This document shows positions 10,390 to 25,700 of a DNA stretch of 64,000 nucleotides, piece by piece. How positions within the stretch are numbered: the first letter of the stretch is position 1; each line of letters opens with the position of its first letter. Source of the DNA: Auanema rhodensis (Eukaryota; Nematoda; Chromadorea; Rhabditida; Rhabditidae); NCBI GenBank assembly GCA_964057225.1, contig CAXKVF010000073.1:806001-870000 (forward strand), in the 5' to 3' direction. The position numbers and the translations under genes are program-made. Below the pieces are notes generated by a model, which ran no database searches, was not told where the DNA came from, and saw nothing but the letters and a program-made list of their open reading frames with translations.

Positions 10390-12929
10390 AGACTAATATG
10401 GACATGGGGAATCTAATTTTGAAAACCGCATCTCTTTATCTTTCACGTGAAGCGAGTTACATACCAAGTGCACATCACGTGTACATTTAATTAGCATGAA
10501 TTAAAGTTCACGTAAATTTCAAAGTCATGGTTACCATGCACCAATATCAATAAAATTTTGTTTTTAGACTAATATGGACATGGGGAATCTAATTTTGAAA
10601 ACAGCATCTCTTCATCTTTCACGTGAAGCGAGTTACATACCAAGTGCACATCACGTGTACATTTAATTAGCATAAATTAAAGTTCACGTAAATTTCAAAG
10701 TCATGGTTACCATGCACCAATATCAATAAAAATTTGTTTTTAGACTAATATGGACATGGGGAATCTAATTTTGAAAACCGCATCTCTTTATCTTTCACGT
10801 GAAGCGAGTTACATACCAAGTGCACAGCACGTGTACATTTAATTAGCATAAATTAAAGTTCACGTAAATTTCAAAGTCATGGTTACCATGCACCAATATC
10901 AATAAAAATTTGTTTTTAGACTAATATGGACATGGGGAATCTAATTTTGAAAACCGCATCTCTTTATCTTTCACGTGAAGCGAGTTACATACCAAGTGCA
11001 CATCACGTGTACATTTAATTAGCATAAATTAAAGTTCACGTAAATTTCAAAGTCATGGTTACCATGAACCAATATCAATAAAAATTTGTTTTTAGACTAA
11101 TATGGACATGAGGAATCTAATTTTGAAAACCGCATCTCTTTATCTTTCACGTGAAGCGAGTTACATACCAAGTGCACATCACGTGTACATTTAATTAGCA
11201 TAAATTAAAGTTCACGTAAATTTCAAAGTCATGGTTACCATGCACCAATATCAATAAAAATTTGTTTTTAGACTAATATGGACATGGGGAATCTAATTTT
11301 GAAAACCGCATCTCTTTATCTTTCACGTGAAGCGAGTTACATACCTAGTGCACATCACGTGTACATTTAATTAGCATAAATTAAAGTTCACGTAAATTTC
11401 AAAGTCATAGTTACCATGAACCAATATCAATAAAAATTTGTTTTTAGACTAATATGGACATGGGGAATCTAATTTTGAAAACCGCATCTCTTTATCTTTC
11501 ACGTGAAGCGAGTTACATACCAAGTGCACATCACGTGTACATTTAATTAGCATGAATTAAAGTTCACGTAAATTTCAAAGTCATGGTTACCATGCACCAA
11601 TATCAATAAAATTTTGTTTTTAGACTAATATGGACATGGGGAATCTAATTTTGAAAACAGCATCTCTTCATCTTTCACGTGAAGCGAGTTACATACCAAG
11701 TGCACATCACGTGTACATTTAATTAGCATAAATTAAAGTTCACGTAAATTTCAAAGTCATGGTTACCATGCACCAATATCAATAAAAATTTGTTTTTAGA
11801 CTAATATGGACATGGGGAATCTAATTTTGAAAACCGCATCTCTTTATCTTTCACGTGAAGCGAGTTACATACCTAGTGCACATCACGTGTACATTTAATT
11901 AGCATAAATTAAAGTTCACGTAAATTTCAAAGTCATAGTTACCATGAACCAATATCAATAAAAATTTGTTTTTAGACTAATATGGACATGGGGAATCTAA
12001 TTTTGAAAACCGCATCTCTTTATCTTTCACGTGAAGCGAGTTACATACCAAGTGCACATCACGTGTACATTTAATTAGCATGAATTAAAGTTCACGTAAA
12101 TTTCAAAGTCATGGTTACCATGCACCAATATCAATAAAATTTTGTTTTTAGACTAATATGGACATGGGGAATCTAATTTTGAAAACAGCATCTCTTCATC
12201 TTTCACGTGAAGCGAGTTACATACCAAGTGCACATCACGTGTACATTTAATTAGCATAAATTAAAGTTCACGTAAATTTCAAAGTCATGGTTACCATGCA
12301 CCAATATCAATAAAAATTTGTTTTTAGACTAATATGGACATGGGGAATCTAATTTTGAAAACCGCATCTCTTTATCTTTCACGTGAAGCGAGTTACATAC
12401 CAAGTGCACAGCACGTGTACATTTAATTAGCATAAATTAAAGTTCACGTAAATTTCAAAGTCATGGTTACCATGCACCAATATCAATAAAAATTTGTTTT
12501 TAGACTAATATGGACATGGGGAATCTAATTTTGAAAACCGCATCTCTTTATCTTTCACGTGAAGCGAGTTACATACCAAGTGCACATCACGTGTACATTT
12601 AATTAGCATAAATTAAAGTTCACGTAAATTTCAAAGTCATGGTTACCATGAACCAATATCAATAAAAATTTGTTTTTAGACTAATATGGACATGAGGAAT
12701 CTAATTTTGAAAACCGCATCTCTTTATCTTTCACGTGAAGCGAGTTACATACCAAGTGCACATCACGTGTACATTTAATTAGCATAAATTAAAGTTCACG
12801 TAAATTTCAAAGTCATGGTTACCATGCACCAATATCAATAAAAATTTGTTTTTAGACTAATATGGACATGGGGAATCTAATTTTGAAAACCGCATCTCTT
12901 TATCTTTCACGTGAAGCGAGTTACATACC
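10390..12929 (+). repeat. 9-monomer offset duplication with nested 3-mer duplication
   Basis: Linked variants recur 1,584 bp (9 monomers) apart: gcatgaatt (10497, 12081), aacagcatc (10603, 12187), gcacagcac (10827, 12411) and acctagtgc (11346, 12930). Within it, 11270-11797 and 11798-12325 form a tandem 3-mer, shown by acctagtgc (11346, 11874), gcatgaatt (11553, 12081) and aacagcatc (11659, 12187), all 528 bp apart. The gcatgaatt monomer also occurs at 7681, 14193 and later, always a whole number of monomers away. Confidence 0.82.
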
Positions 12930-14965
12930 TAGTGCACATCACGTGTACATTTAATTAGCATAAATTAAAGTTCACGTAAATTTCAAAGTCATAGTTACCA
13001 TGAACCAATATCAATAAAAATTTGTTTTTAGACTAATATGGACATGGGGAATCTAATTTTGAAAACCGCATCTCTTTATCTTTCACGTGAAGCGAGTTAC
13101 ATACCAAGTGCACATCACGTGTACATTTAATTAGCATAAATTAAAGTTCACGTAAATTTCAAAGTCATGGTTACCATGAAGCAATATCAATAAAAATTTG
13201 TTTTTAGACTAATATGGACATGGGGAATCTAATTTTGAAAACCGCATCTCTTTATCTTTCACGTGAAGCGAGTTACATACCAAGTGCACATCACGTGTAC
13301 ATTTAATTAGCATAAATTAAAGTTCACGTAAATTTCAAAGTCATGGTTACCATGAACCAATATCAATAAAAATTTGTTTTTAGACTAATATGGACATGGG
13401 GAATCTAATTTTGAAAACCGCATCTCTTTATCTTTCACGTGAAGCGAGTTACATACCAAGTGCACATCACGTGTACATTTAATTAGCATAAATTAAAGTT
13501 CACGTAAATTTCAAAGTCATGGTTACCATAAACCAATATCAATAAAAATTTGTTTTTAGACTAATATGGACATGGGGAATCTAATTTTGAAAACCGCATC
13601 TCTTTATCTTTCACGTGAAGCGAGTTACATACCAAGTGCACATCACGTGTACATTTAATTAGCATAAATTAAAGTTCACGTAAATTTCAAAGTCATGGTT
13701 ACCATGCACCAATATCAATAAAAATTTGTTTTTAGACTAATATGGACATGGGGAATCTAATTTTGAAAACCGCATCTCTTCATCTTTCACGTGAAGCGAG
13801 TTACATACCAAGTGCACATCACGTGTACATTTAATTAGCATAAATTAAAGTTCACGTAAATTTCAAAGTCATGGTTACCATTCACCAATATCAATAAAAA
13901 TTTGTTTTTAGACTAATATGGACATGGGGAATCTAATTTTGAAAACCGCATCTCTTTATCTTTCACGTGAAGCGAGTTACATACCAAGTGCACATCACGT
14001 GTACATTTAATTAGCATAAATTAAAGTTCACGTAAATTTCAAAGTCATGGTTACCATGAACCAATATCTATAAACATTTGTTTTTAGACTAATATGGACA
14101 TGGGGAATCTAATTTTGAAAACCGCATCTCTTTATCTTTCACGTGAAGCGAGTTACATACCAAGTGCACATCACGTGTACATTTAATTAGCATGAATTAA
14201 AGTTCACGTAAATTTCAAAGTCATGGTTACCATGCACCAATATCAATAAAATTTTGTTTTTAGACTAATATGGACATGGGGAATCTAATTTTGAAAACAG
14301 CATCTCTTCATCTTTCACGTGAAGCGAGTTACATACCAAGTGCACATCACGTGTACATTTAATTAGCATAAATTAAAGTTCACGTAAATTTCAAAGTCAT
14401 GGTTACCATGCACCAATATCAATAAAAATTTGTTTTTAGACTAATATGGACATGGGGAATCTAATTTTGAAAACCGCATCTCTTTATCTTCCACGTGAAG
14501 CGAGTTACATACCAAGTGCACATCACGTGTACATTTAATTAGCATAAATTAAAGTTCACGTAAATTTCAAAGTCATGGTTACCATGCACCAATATCAATA
14601 AAAATTTGTTTTTAGACTAATATGGACATGGGGAATCTAATTTTGAAAACCGCATCTCTTTATCTTTCACGTGAAGCGAGTTACATACCAAGTGCACATC
14701 ACGTGTACATTTAATTAGCATAAATTAAAGTTCACGTAAATTTCAAAGTCATGGTTACCATGAACCAATATCAATAAAAATTTGTTTTTAGACTAATATG
14801 GACATGAGGAATCTAATTTTGAAAACCGCATCTCTTTATCTTTCACGTGAAGCGAGTTACATACCAAGTGCACATCACGTGTACATTTAATTAGCATAAA
14901 TTAAAGTTCACGTAAATTTCAAAGTCATGGTTACCATGCACCAATATCAATAAAAATTTGTTTTT

Positions 14966-16021
14966 AGACTAATATGGACATGGGAAATCTAATTTTGAAA
15001 ACCGCATCTCTTTATCTTTCACGTGAAGCGAGTTACATACCTAGTGCACATCACGTGTACATTTAATTAGCATAAATTAAAGTTCACGTAAATTTCAAAG
15101 TCATAGTTACCATGAACCAATATCAATAAAATTTTGTTTTTAGACTAATATGGACATGGGGAATCTAATTTTGAAAACAGCATCTCTTTATCTTTCACGT
15201 GAAGCGAGTTACATACCAAGTGCACATCACGTGTACATTTAATTAGCATAAATTAAAGTTCACGTAAATTTCAAAGTCATGGTTACCATGCACCAATATC
15301 AATAAAAATTTGTTTTTAGACTAATATGGACATGCGGAATCTAATTTTGGAAACCGCATCTCTTTATCTTTCACGTGAAGCGAGTTACATACCAAGTGCA
15401 CATCACGTGTACATTTAATTAGCATAAATTAAAGTTCACGTAAATTTCAAAGTCATGGTTACCATGCACCAATATCAATAAAAATTTGTTTTTAGACTAA
15501 TATGGACATGGGGAATCTAATTTTGAAAACCGCATCTCTTTATCTTTCACGTGAAGCGAGTTACATACCTAGTGCACATCACGTGTACATTTAATTAGCA
15601 TAAATTAAAGTTCACGTAAATTTCAAAGTCATAGTTACCATGAACCAATATCAATAAAATTTTGTTTTTAGACTAATATGGACATGGGGAATCTAATTTT
15701 GAAAACAGCATCTCTTTATCTTTCACGTGAAGCGAGTTACATACCAAGTGCACATCACGTGTACATTTAATTAGCATAAATTAAAGTTCACGTAAATTTC
15801 AAAGTCATGGTTACCATGCACCAATATCAATAAAAATTTGTTTTTAGACTAATATGGACATGCGGAATCTAATTTTGGAAACCGCATCTCTTTATCTTTC
15901 ACGTGAAGCGAGTTACATACCAAGTGCACATCACGTGTACATTTAATTAGCATAAATTAAAGTTCACGTAAATTTCAAAGTCATGGTTACCATGCACCAA
16001 TATCAATAAAAATTTGTTTTT
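14966..16021 (+). repeat. Tandem 3-monomer (528 bp) duplication
   Basis: Blocks 14966-15493 and 15494-16021 share acctagtgc (15042, 15570), catgcggaa (15335, 15863) and ttttggaaacc (15350, 15878), each 528 bp apart. Three independent rare variants in the same order make chance very unlikely. Confidence 0.88.
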
Positions 16022-17957
16022 AGACTAATATGGACATGGGGAATCTAATTTTGAAAACCGCATCTCTTTATCTTTCACGTGAAGCGAGTTACATACCAAG
16101 TGCACATCACGTGTACATTTAATTAGCATAAATTAAAGTTCACGTAAATTTCAAAGTCATGGTTACCATAAACCAATATCAATAAAAATTTGTTTTTAGA
16201 CTAATATGGACATGGGGAATCTAATTTTGAAAACCGCATCTCTTTATCTTTCACGTGAAGCGAGTTACATACCAAGTGCACATCACGTGTACATTTAATT
16301 AGCATAAATTAAAGTTCACGTAAATTTCAAAGTCATGGTTACCATGCACCAATATCAATAAAAATTTGTTTTTAGACTAATATGAACATGGGGAATCTAA
16401 TTTTGAAAACCGCATCTCTTCATCTTTCACGTGAAGCGAGTTACATACCAAGTGCACATCACGTGTACATTTAATTAGCATAAATTAAAGTTCACGTAAA
16501 TTTCAAAGTCATGGTTACCATTCACCAATATCAATAAAAATTTGTTTTTAGACTAATATGGACATGGGGAATCTAATTATGAAAACCGCATCTCTTTATC
16601 TTTCACGTGAAGCGAGTTACATACCAAGTGCACATCACGTGTACATTTAATTCGCATAAATTAAAGTTCACGTAAATTTCAAAGTCATGGTTACCATGAA
16701 CCAATATCAATAAAAATTTGTTTTTAGACTAATATGGACATGGGGAATCTAATTTTGAAAACCGCATCTCTTTATCTTTCACGTGAAGCGAGTTACATAC
16801 CAAGTGCACATCACGTGTACATTTAATTAGCATAAATTAAAGTTCACGTAAATTTCAAAGTCATGGTTACCATGAAGCAATATCAATAAAAATTTGTTTT
16901 TAGACTAATATGGACATGGGGAATCTAATTTTGAAAACCGCATCTCTTTATCTTTCACGTGAAGCGAGTTACATACCAAGTGCACATCACGTGTACATTT
17001 AATTAGCATAAATTAAAGTTCACGTAAATTTCAAAGTCATGGTTACCATGCACCAATATCAATAAAAATTTGTTTTTAGACTAATATGGACATGGGGGAT
17101 CTAATTTTGAAAACCGCATCTCTTTATCTTTCACGTGAAGCGAGTTACATACCAAGTGCACATCACGTGTACATTTAATTAGCATAAATTAAAGTTCACG
17201 TAAATTTCAAAGTCATGGTTACCATGCACCAATATCAATAAAAATTTGTTTTTAGACTAATATGGACATGGGGAATCTAATTTTGAAAACCGCATCTCTT
17301 TATCTTTCACGTGAAGCGAGTTACATACCAAGTGCACATCACGTGTACATTTAATTAGCATAAATTAAAGTTCACGTAAATTTCAAAGTCATGGTTACCA
17401 TAAACCAATATCAATAAAAATTTGTTTTTAGACTAATATGGACATGGGGAATCTAATTTTGAAAACCGCATCTCTTTATCTTTCACGTGAAGCGAGTTAC
17501 ATACCAAGTGCACATCACGTGTACATTTAATTAGCATAAATTAAAGTTCACGTAAATTTCAAAGTCATGGTTACCATGCACCAATATCAATAAAAATTTG
17601 TTTTTAGACTAATATGGACATGGGGGATCTAATTTTGAAAACCGCATCTCTTTATCTTTCACGTGAAGCGAGTTACATACCAAGTGCACATCACGTGTAC
17701 ATTTAATTAGCATAAATTAAAGTTCACGTAAATTTCAAAGTCATGGTTACCATGAACCAATATCAATAAAAATTTGTTTTTAGACTAATATGGACATGGG
17801 GAATCTAATTTTGAAAACCGCATCTCTTTATCTTTCACGTGAAGCGAGTTACATACCAAGTGCACATCACGTGTACATTTAATTAGCATAAATTAAAGTT
17901 CACGTAAATTTCAAAGTCATGGTTACCATGCACCAATATCAATAAAAATTTGTTTTT

Positions 17958-20773
17958 AGACTAATATGGACATGGGGAATCTAATTTTGAAAACCGCATC
18001 TCTTCATCTTTCACGTGAAGCGAGTTACTTACCAAGTGCACATCACGTGTACATTTAATTAGCATAAATTAAAGTTCACGTAAATTTCAAAGTCATGGTT
18101 ACCATTCACCAATATCAATAAAAATTTGTTTTTAGACTAATATGGACATGGGGAATCTAATTTTGAAAACCGCATCTCTTTATCTTTCACGTGAAGCGAG
18201 TTACATACCAAGTGCACATCACGTGTACATTTAATTCGCATAAATTAAAGTTCACGTAAATTTCAAAGTCATGGTTACCATGAACCAATATCAATAAAAA
18301 TTTGTTTTTAGACTAATATGGACATGGGGAATCTAATTTTGAAAACCGCATCTCTTTATCTTTCACGTGAAGCGAGTTACATACCAAGTGCACATCACGT
18401 GTACATTTAATTAGCATGAATCAAAGTTCACGTAAATTTCAAAGTCATGGTTACCATGCACCAATATCAATAAAATTTTGTTTTTAGACTAATATGGACA
18501 TGGGGAATCTAATTTTGAAAACAGCATCTCTTCATCTTTCACGTGAAGCGAGTTACATACCAAGTGCACATCACGTGTACATTTAATTAGCATAAATTAA
18601 AGTTCACGTAAATTTCAAAGTCATGGTTACCATGCACCAATATCAATGAAAATTTGTTTTTAGACTAATATGGACTTGGGGAATCTAATTTTGGAAACCG
18701 CATCTCTTTATCTTTCACGTGAAGCGAGTTACATACCAAGTGCACATCACGTGTACATTTAATTAGCATGAATTAAAGTTCACGTAAATTTCAAAGTCAT
18801 GGTTACCATGCACCAATATCAATAAAATTTTGTTTTTAGACTAATATGGACATGGGGAATCTAATTTTGAAAACAGCATCTCTTCATCTTTCACGTGAAG
18901 CGAGTTACATACCAAGTGCACATCACGTGTACATTTAATTAGCATAAATTAAAGTTCACGTAAATTTCAAAGTCATGGTTACCATGCACCAATATCAATA
19001 AAAATTTGTTTTTAGACTAATATGGACATGCGGAATCTAATTTTGAAAACCGCATCTCTTTATCTTTCACGTGAAGCGAGTTACATACCAAGTGCACATC
19101 ACGTGTACATTTAATTAGCATAAATTAAAGTTCACGTAAATTTCAAAGTCATGGTTACCATGCACCAATATCAATAAAAATTTGTTTTTAGACTAATATG
19201 GACATGGGGAATCTAATTTTGAAAACCGCATCTCTTTATCTTTCACGTGAAGCGAGTTACATACCAAGTGCACATCACGTGTACATTTAATTAGCATAAA
19301 TTAAAGTTCACGTAAATTTCAAAGTCATGGTTACCATGCACCAATATCAATAAAAATTTGTTTTTAGACTAATATGGACATGGGGAATCTAATTTTGAAA
19401 ACCGCATCTCTTCATCTTTCACGTGAAGCGAGTTACATACCAAGTGCACATCACGTGTACATTTAATTAGCATAAATTAAAGTTCACGTAAATTTCAAAG
19501 TCATGGTTACCATTCACCAATATCAATAAAAATTTGTTTTTAGACTAATATGGACATGGGGAATCTAATTTTGAAAACCGCATCTTTTTATCTTTCACGT
19601 GAAGCGAGTTACATACCAAGTGCACATCACGTGTACATTTAATTCGCATAAATTAAAGTTCACGTAAATTTCAAAGTCATGGTTACCATGAACCAATATC
19701 AATAAAAATTTGTTTTTAGACTAATATGGACATGGGGAATCTAATTTTGAAAACCGCATCTCTTTATCTTTCACGTGAAGCGAGTTACATACCAAGTGCA
19801 CATCACGTGTACATTTAATTAGCATGAATCAAAGTTCACGTAAATTTCAAAGTCATGGTTACCATGCACCAATATCAATAAAATTTTGTTTTTAGACTAA
19901 TATGGACATGGGGAATCTAATTTTGAAAACAGCATCTCTTCATCTTTCACGTGAAGCGAGTTACATACCAAGTGCACATCACGTGTACATTTAATTAGCA
20001 TAAATTAAAGTTCACGTAAATTTCAAAGTCATGGTTACCATGCACCAATATCAATGAAAATTTGTTTTTAGACTAATATGGACTTGGGGAATCTAATTTT
20101 GGAAACCGCATCTCTTTATCTTTCACGTGAAGCGAGTTACATACCAAGTGCACATCACGTGTACATTTAATTAGCATGAATTAAAGTTCACGTAAATTTC
20201 AAAGTCATGGTTACCATGCACCAATATCAATAAAATTTTGTTTTTAGACTAATATGGACATGGGGAATCTAATTTTGAAAACAGCATCTCTTCATCTTTC
20301 ACGTGAAGCGAGTTACATACCAAGTGCACATCACGTGTACATTTAATTAGCATAAATTAAAGTTCACGTAAATTTCAAAGTCATGGTTACCATGCACCAA
20401 TATCAATAAAAATTTGTTTTTAGACTAATATGGACATGCGGAATCTAATTTTGAAAACCGCATCTCTTTATCTTTCACGTGAAGCGAGTTACATACCAAG
20501 TGCACATCACGTGTACATTTAATTAGCATAAATTAAAGTTCACGTAAATTTCAAAGTCATGGTTACCATGCACCAATATCAATAAAAATTTGTTTTTAGA
20601 CTAATATGGACATGGGGAATCTAATTTTGAAAACCGCATCTCTTTATCTTTCACGTGAAGCGAGTTACATACCAAGTGCACATCACGTGTACATTTAATT
20701 AGCATAAATTAAAGTTCACGTAAATTTCAAAATCATGGTTACCATGAACCAATATCAATAAAAATTTGTTTTT
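17958..20773 (+). repeat. Tandem 8-monomer (1,408 bp) duplication
   Basis: Copies 17958-19365 and 19366-20773 carry the same ordered markers exactly 1,408 bp apart: ccattcacc (18106, 19514), aattcgcat (18237, 19645), gcatgaatc (18417, 19825), ggacttggg (18676, 20084), gcatgaatt (18769, 20177) and catgcggaa (19031, 20439). Private changes such as gttacttacc near 18030 in the first copy only show some divergence after duplication. Confidence 0.92.
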
Positions 20774-22709
20774 AGACTAATATGGACATGAGGAATCTAA
20801 TTTTGAAAACCGCATCTCTTCATCTTTCACGTGAAGCGAGTTACATACCAAGTGCACATCACGTGTACATTTAATTAGCATAAATTAAAGTTCACGTAAA
20901 TTTCAAAGTCATGGTTACCATGCACGAATATCAATAAAAATTTGTTTTTAGACTAATATGGACATGGGGAATCTAATTTTGAAAACCGCATCTCTTTATC
21001 TTTCACGTGAAGCGAGTTACATACCAAGTGCACATCACGTGTACATTTAATTAGCATAAATTAAAGTTCACGTAAATTTCAAAGTCATGGTTACCATGAA
21101 CCAATATCAATAAAAATTTGTTTTTAGACTAATATGGACATGGGGAATCTAATTTTGAAAACCGCATCTCTTTATCTTTCACGTGAAGCGAGTTACATAC
21201 CAAGTGCACATCACGTGTACATTTAATTAGCATAAATTAAAGTTCACGTAAATTTCAAAGTCATGGTTACCATGCACCAATATCAATAAAAATTTGTTTT
21301 TAGACTAATATGGACATGGGGAATCTAATTTTGAAAACCGCATCTCTTCATCTTTCACGTGAAGCGAGTTACATACCAAGTGCACATCACGTGTACATTT
21401 AATTAGCATAAATTAAAGTTCACGTAAATTTCAAAGTCATGGTTACCATTCACCAATATCAATAAAAATTTGTTTTTAGACTAATATGGACATGGGGAAT
21501 CTAATTTTGAAAACCGCATCTCTTTATCTTTCACGTGAAGCGAGTTACATACCAAGTGCACATCACGTGTATATTTAATTAGCATAAATTAAAGTTCACG
21601 TAAATTTCAAAGTCATGGTTACCATGCACCAATATCAATGAAATTTTGTTTTTAGACTAATATGGACATGGGGAATCTAATTTTGAAAACAGCATCTCTT
21701 CATCTTTCACGTGAAGCGAGTTACATACCAAGTGCACATCACGTGTACATTTAATTAGCATAAATTAAAGTTCACGTAAATTTCAAAGTCATGGTTACCA
21801 TGCACCAATATCAATAAAAATTTGTTTTTAGACTAATATGGACATGGGGAATCTAATTTTGAAAACCGCATCTCTTTATCTTTCACGTGAAGCGAGTTAC
21901 ATACCAAGTGCACATCACGTGTACATTTAACTAGCATAAATTAAAGTTCACGTAAATTTCAAAGTCATGGTTACCATGAAGCAATATCAATAAAAATTTG
22001 TTTTTAGACTAATATGGACATGGGGAATCTAATTTTGAAAACCGCATCTCTTTATCTTTCACGTGAAGAGAGTTACATACCAAGTGCACATCACGTGTAC
22101 ATTTAATTAGCATAAATTAAAGTTCACGTAAATTTCAAAGTCATGGTTACCATGAACCAATATCAATAAAAATTTGTTTTTAGACTAATATGGACATGGG
22201 GAATCTAATTTTGAAAACCGCATCTCTTTATCTTTCACGTGAAGCGAGTTACATACCAAGTGCACATCACGTGTACATTTAATTAGCATAAATTAAAGTT
22301 CACGTAAATTTCAAAGTCATGGTTACCATGCACCAATATCAATAAAAATTTGTTTTTAGACTAATATGGACATGGGGAATCTAATTTTGAAAACCGCATC
22401 TCTTTATCTTTCACGTGAAGCGAGTTACATACCAAGTGCACATCACGTGTACATTTAATTAGCATAAATTAAAGTTCACGTAAATTTCAAAGTCATGGTT
22501 ACCATGAACCAATATCAATAAAAATTTGTTTTTAGACTAATTTGGACATGGGGAATCTAATTTTGAAAACCGCATCTCTTTATCTTTCACGTGAAGCGAG
22601 TTACATACCAAGTGCACATCACGTGTACATTTAATTAGCATAAATTAAAGTTCACGTAAATTTCAAAGTCATGGTTACCATGCACCAATATCAATAAAAA
22701 TTTGTTTTT

Positions 22710-25700
22710 AGACTAATATGGACATGGGGAATCTAATTTTGAAAACCGCATCTCTTTATCTTTCACGTGAAGCGAGTTACATACCAAGTGCACATCACGT
22801 GTACATTTAATTAGCATAAATTAAAGTTCACGTAAATTTCAAAGTCATGGTTTCCATGCACCAATATCAATAAAAATTTGTTTTTAGACTAATATGGACA
22901 TGGGGAATCTAATTTTGAAAACCGCATCTCTTTATCTTTCACGTGAAGCGAGTTACATACCAAGTGCACATCACGTGTACATTTAATTAGCATAAATTAA
23001 AGTTCACGTAAATTTCAAAGTCATGGTTACCATGCACCAATATCAATAAAAATTTGTTTTTAGACTAATATGGACATGAGGAATCTAATTTTGAAAACCG
23101 CATCTCTTCATCTTTCACGTGAAGCGAGTTACATACCAAGTGCACATCACGTGTACATTTAATTAGCATAAATTAAAGTTCACGTAAATTTCAAAGTCAT
23201 GGTTACCATGCACGAATATCAATAAAAATTTGTTTTTAGACTAATATGGACATGGGGAATCTAATTTTGAAAACCGCATCTCTTTATCTTTCACGTGAAG
23301 CGAGTTACATACCAAGTGCACATCACGTGTACATTTAATTAGCATAAATTAAAGTTCACGTAAATTTCAAAGTCATGTTTACCATGCACCAATATCAATA
23401 AAAATTTGTTTTTAGACTAATATGGACATGGGGAATCTAATTTTGAAAACCGCATCTCTTTATCTTTCACGTGAAGCGAGTTACATACCAAGTGCACATC
23501 ACGTGTACATTTAATTAGCATAAATTAAAGTTCACGTAAATTTCAAAGTCATGGTTACCATGAACCAATATCAATAAAAATTTGTTTTTAGACTAATATG
23601 GACATGGGGAATCTAATTTTGAAAACCGCATCTTTTTATCTTTCACGTGAAGCGAGTTACATACCAAGTGCACATCACGTGTACATTTAATTAGCATAAA
23701 TTAAAGTTCACGTAAATTTCAAAGTCATGGTTACCATGCACCAATATCAATAAAAATTTGTTTTTATACTAATATGGACATGGGGAATCTAATTTTGAAA
23801 ACCGCATCTCTTTATCTTTCACGTGAAGCGAGTTACATACCAAGTGCACATCACGTGTACATTTAATTAGCATAAATTAAAGTTCACGTAAATTTCAAAG
23901 TCATGGTTACCATGCACCAATATCAATAAAAATTTGTTTTTAGACTAATATGGACATGGGGAATCTAATTTTGAAAACCGCATCTCTTTATCTTTCACGT
24001 GAAGCGAGTTACATACCAAGTGCACATCACGTGTACATTTAATTAGCATAAATTAAAGTTCACGTAAATTTCAAAGTCATGGTTACCATGCACCAATATC
24101 AATAAAAATTTGTTTTTAGACTAATATGGACATGGGGAATCTAATTTTGAAAACCGCATCTCTTTATCTTTCACGTGAAGCGAGTTACATACCAAGTGCA
24201 CATCACGTGTACATTTAATTAGCATAAATTAAAGTTCACGTAAATTTCAAAGTCATGGTTACCATGAACCAATATCAATAAAAATTTGTTTTTAGACTAA
24301 TATGGACATGGGGAATCTAATTTTGAAAACCGCATCTCTTTATCTTTCACGTGAAGCGAGTTACATACCAAGTGCACATCACGTGTACATTTAATTAGCA
24401 TATATTAAAGTTCACGTAAATTTCAAAGTCATGGTTACCATGCACCAATATCAATAAAAATTTGTTTTTAGACTAATATGGACATGGGGAATCTAATTTT
24501 GAAAACCGCATCTCTTTATCTTTCACCTGAAGCGAGTTACATAACAAGTGCACATCACGTGTACATTTAATTAGCATAAATTAAAGTTCACGTAAATTTC
24601 AAAGTCATGGTTACCATGCACCAATATCAATAAAAATTTGTTTTTAGACTAATATGGACATGGGGAATCTAATTTTGAAAACCGCATCTCTTTATCTTTC
24701 ACGTGAAGCGAGTTACATACCAAGTGCACATCACGTGTACATTTAATTAGCATAAATTAAAGTTCACGTAAATTTCAAAGTCATGGTTACCACGAACCAA
24801 TATCAATAAAAATTTGTTTTTAGACTAATATGGACATGGGGAATCTAATTTTGAAAACCGCATCTCTTTATCTTTCACGTGAAGCGAGTTACATACCAAG
24901 TGCACATCACGTGTACATTTAATTAGCATAAATTAAAGTTCACGTAAATTTCAAAGTCATGGTTACCATGAACCAATATCTATAAACATTTGTTTTTAGA
25001 CTAATATGGACATGGGGAATCTAATTTTGAAAACCGCATCTCTTTATCTTTCACGTGAAGCGAGTTACATACCAAGTGCACATCACGTGTACATTTAATT
25101 AGCATAAATTAAAGTTCACGTAAATTTCAAAGTCATGGTTACCATGAACCAATATCAATAAAAATTTGTTTTTAGACTAATATGGACATGGGGAATCTAA
25201 TTTTGAAAACCGCATCTCTTTATCTTCCACGTGAAGCGAGTTACATACCAAGTGCACATCACGTGTACATTTAATTAGCATAAATTAAAGTTCACGTAAA
25301 TTTCAAAGTCATGGTTACCATGCACCAATATCAATAAAAATTTGTTTTTATACTAATATGGACATGGGGAATCTAATTTTGAAAACCGCATCTCTTTATC
25401 TTTCACGTGAAGCGAGTTACATACCAAGTGCACATCACGTGTACATTTAATTAGCATAAATTAAAGTTCACGTAAATTTCAAAGTCATGGTTACCATGCA
25501 CCAATATCAATAAAAATTTGTTTTTAGACTAATATGGACATGGGGAATCTAATTTTGAAAACCGCATCTCTTTATCTTTCACGTGAAGCGAGTTACATAC
25601 CAAGTGCACATCACGTGTACATTTAATTAGCATAAATTAAAGTTCACGTAAATTTCAAAGTCATGGTTACCATGCACCAATATCAATAAAAATTTGTTTT

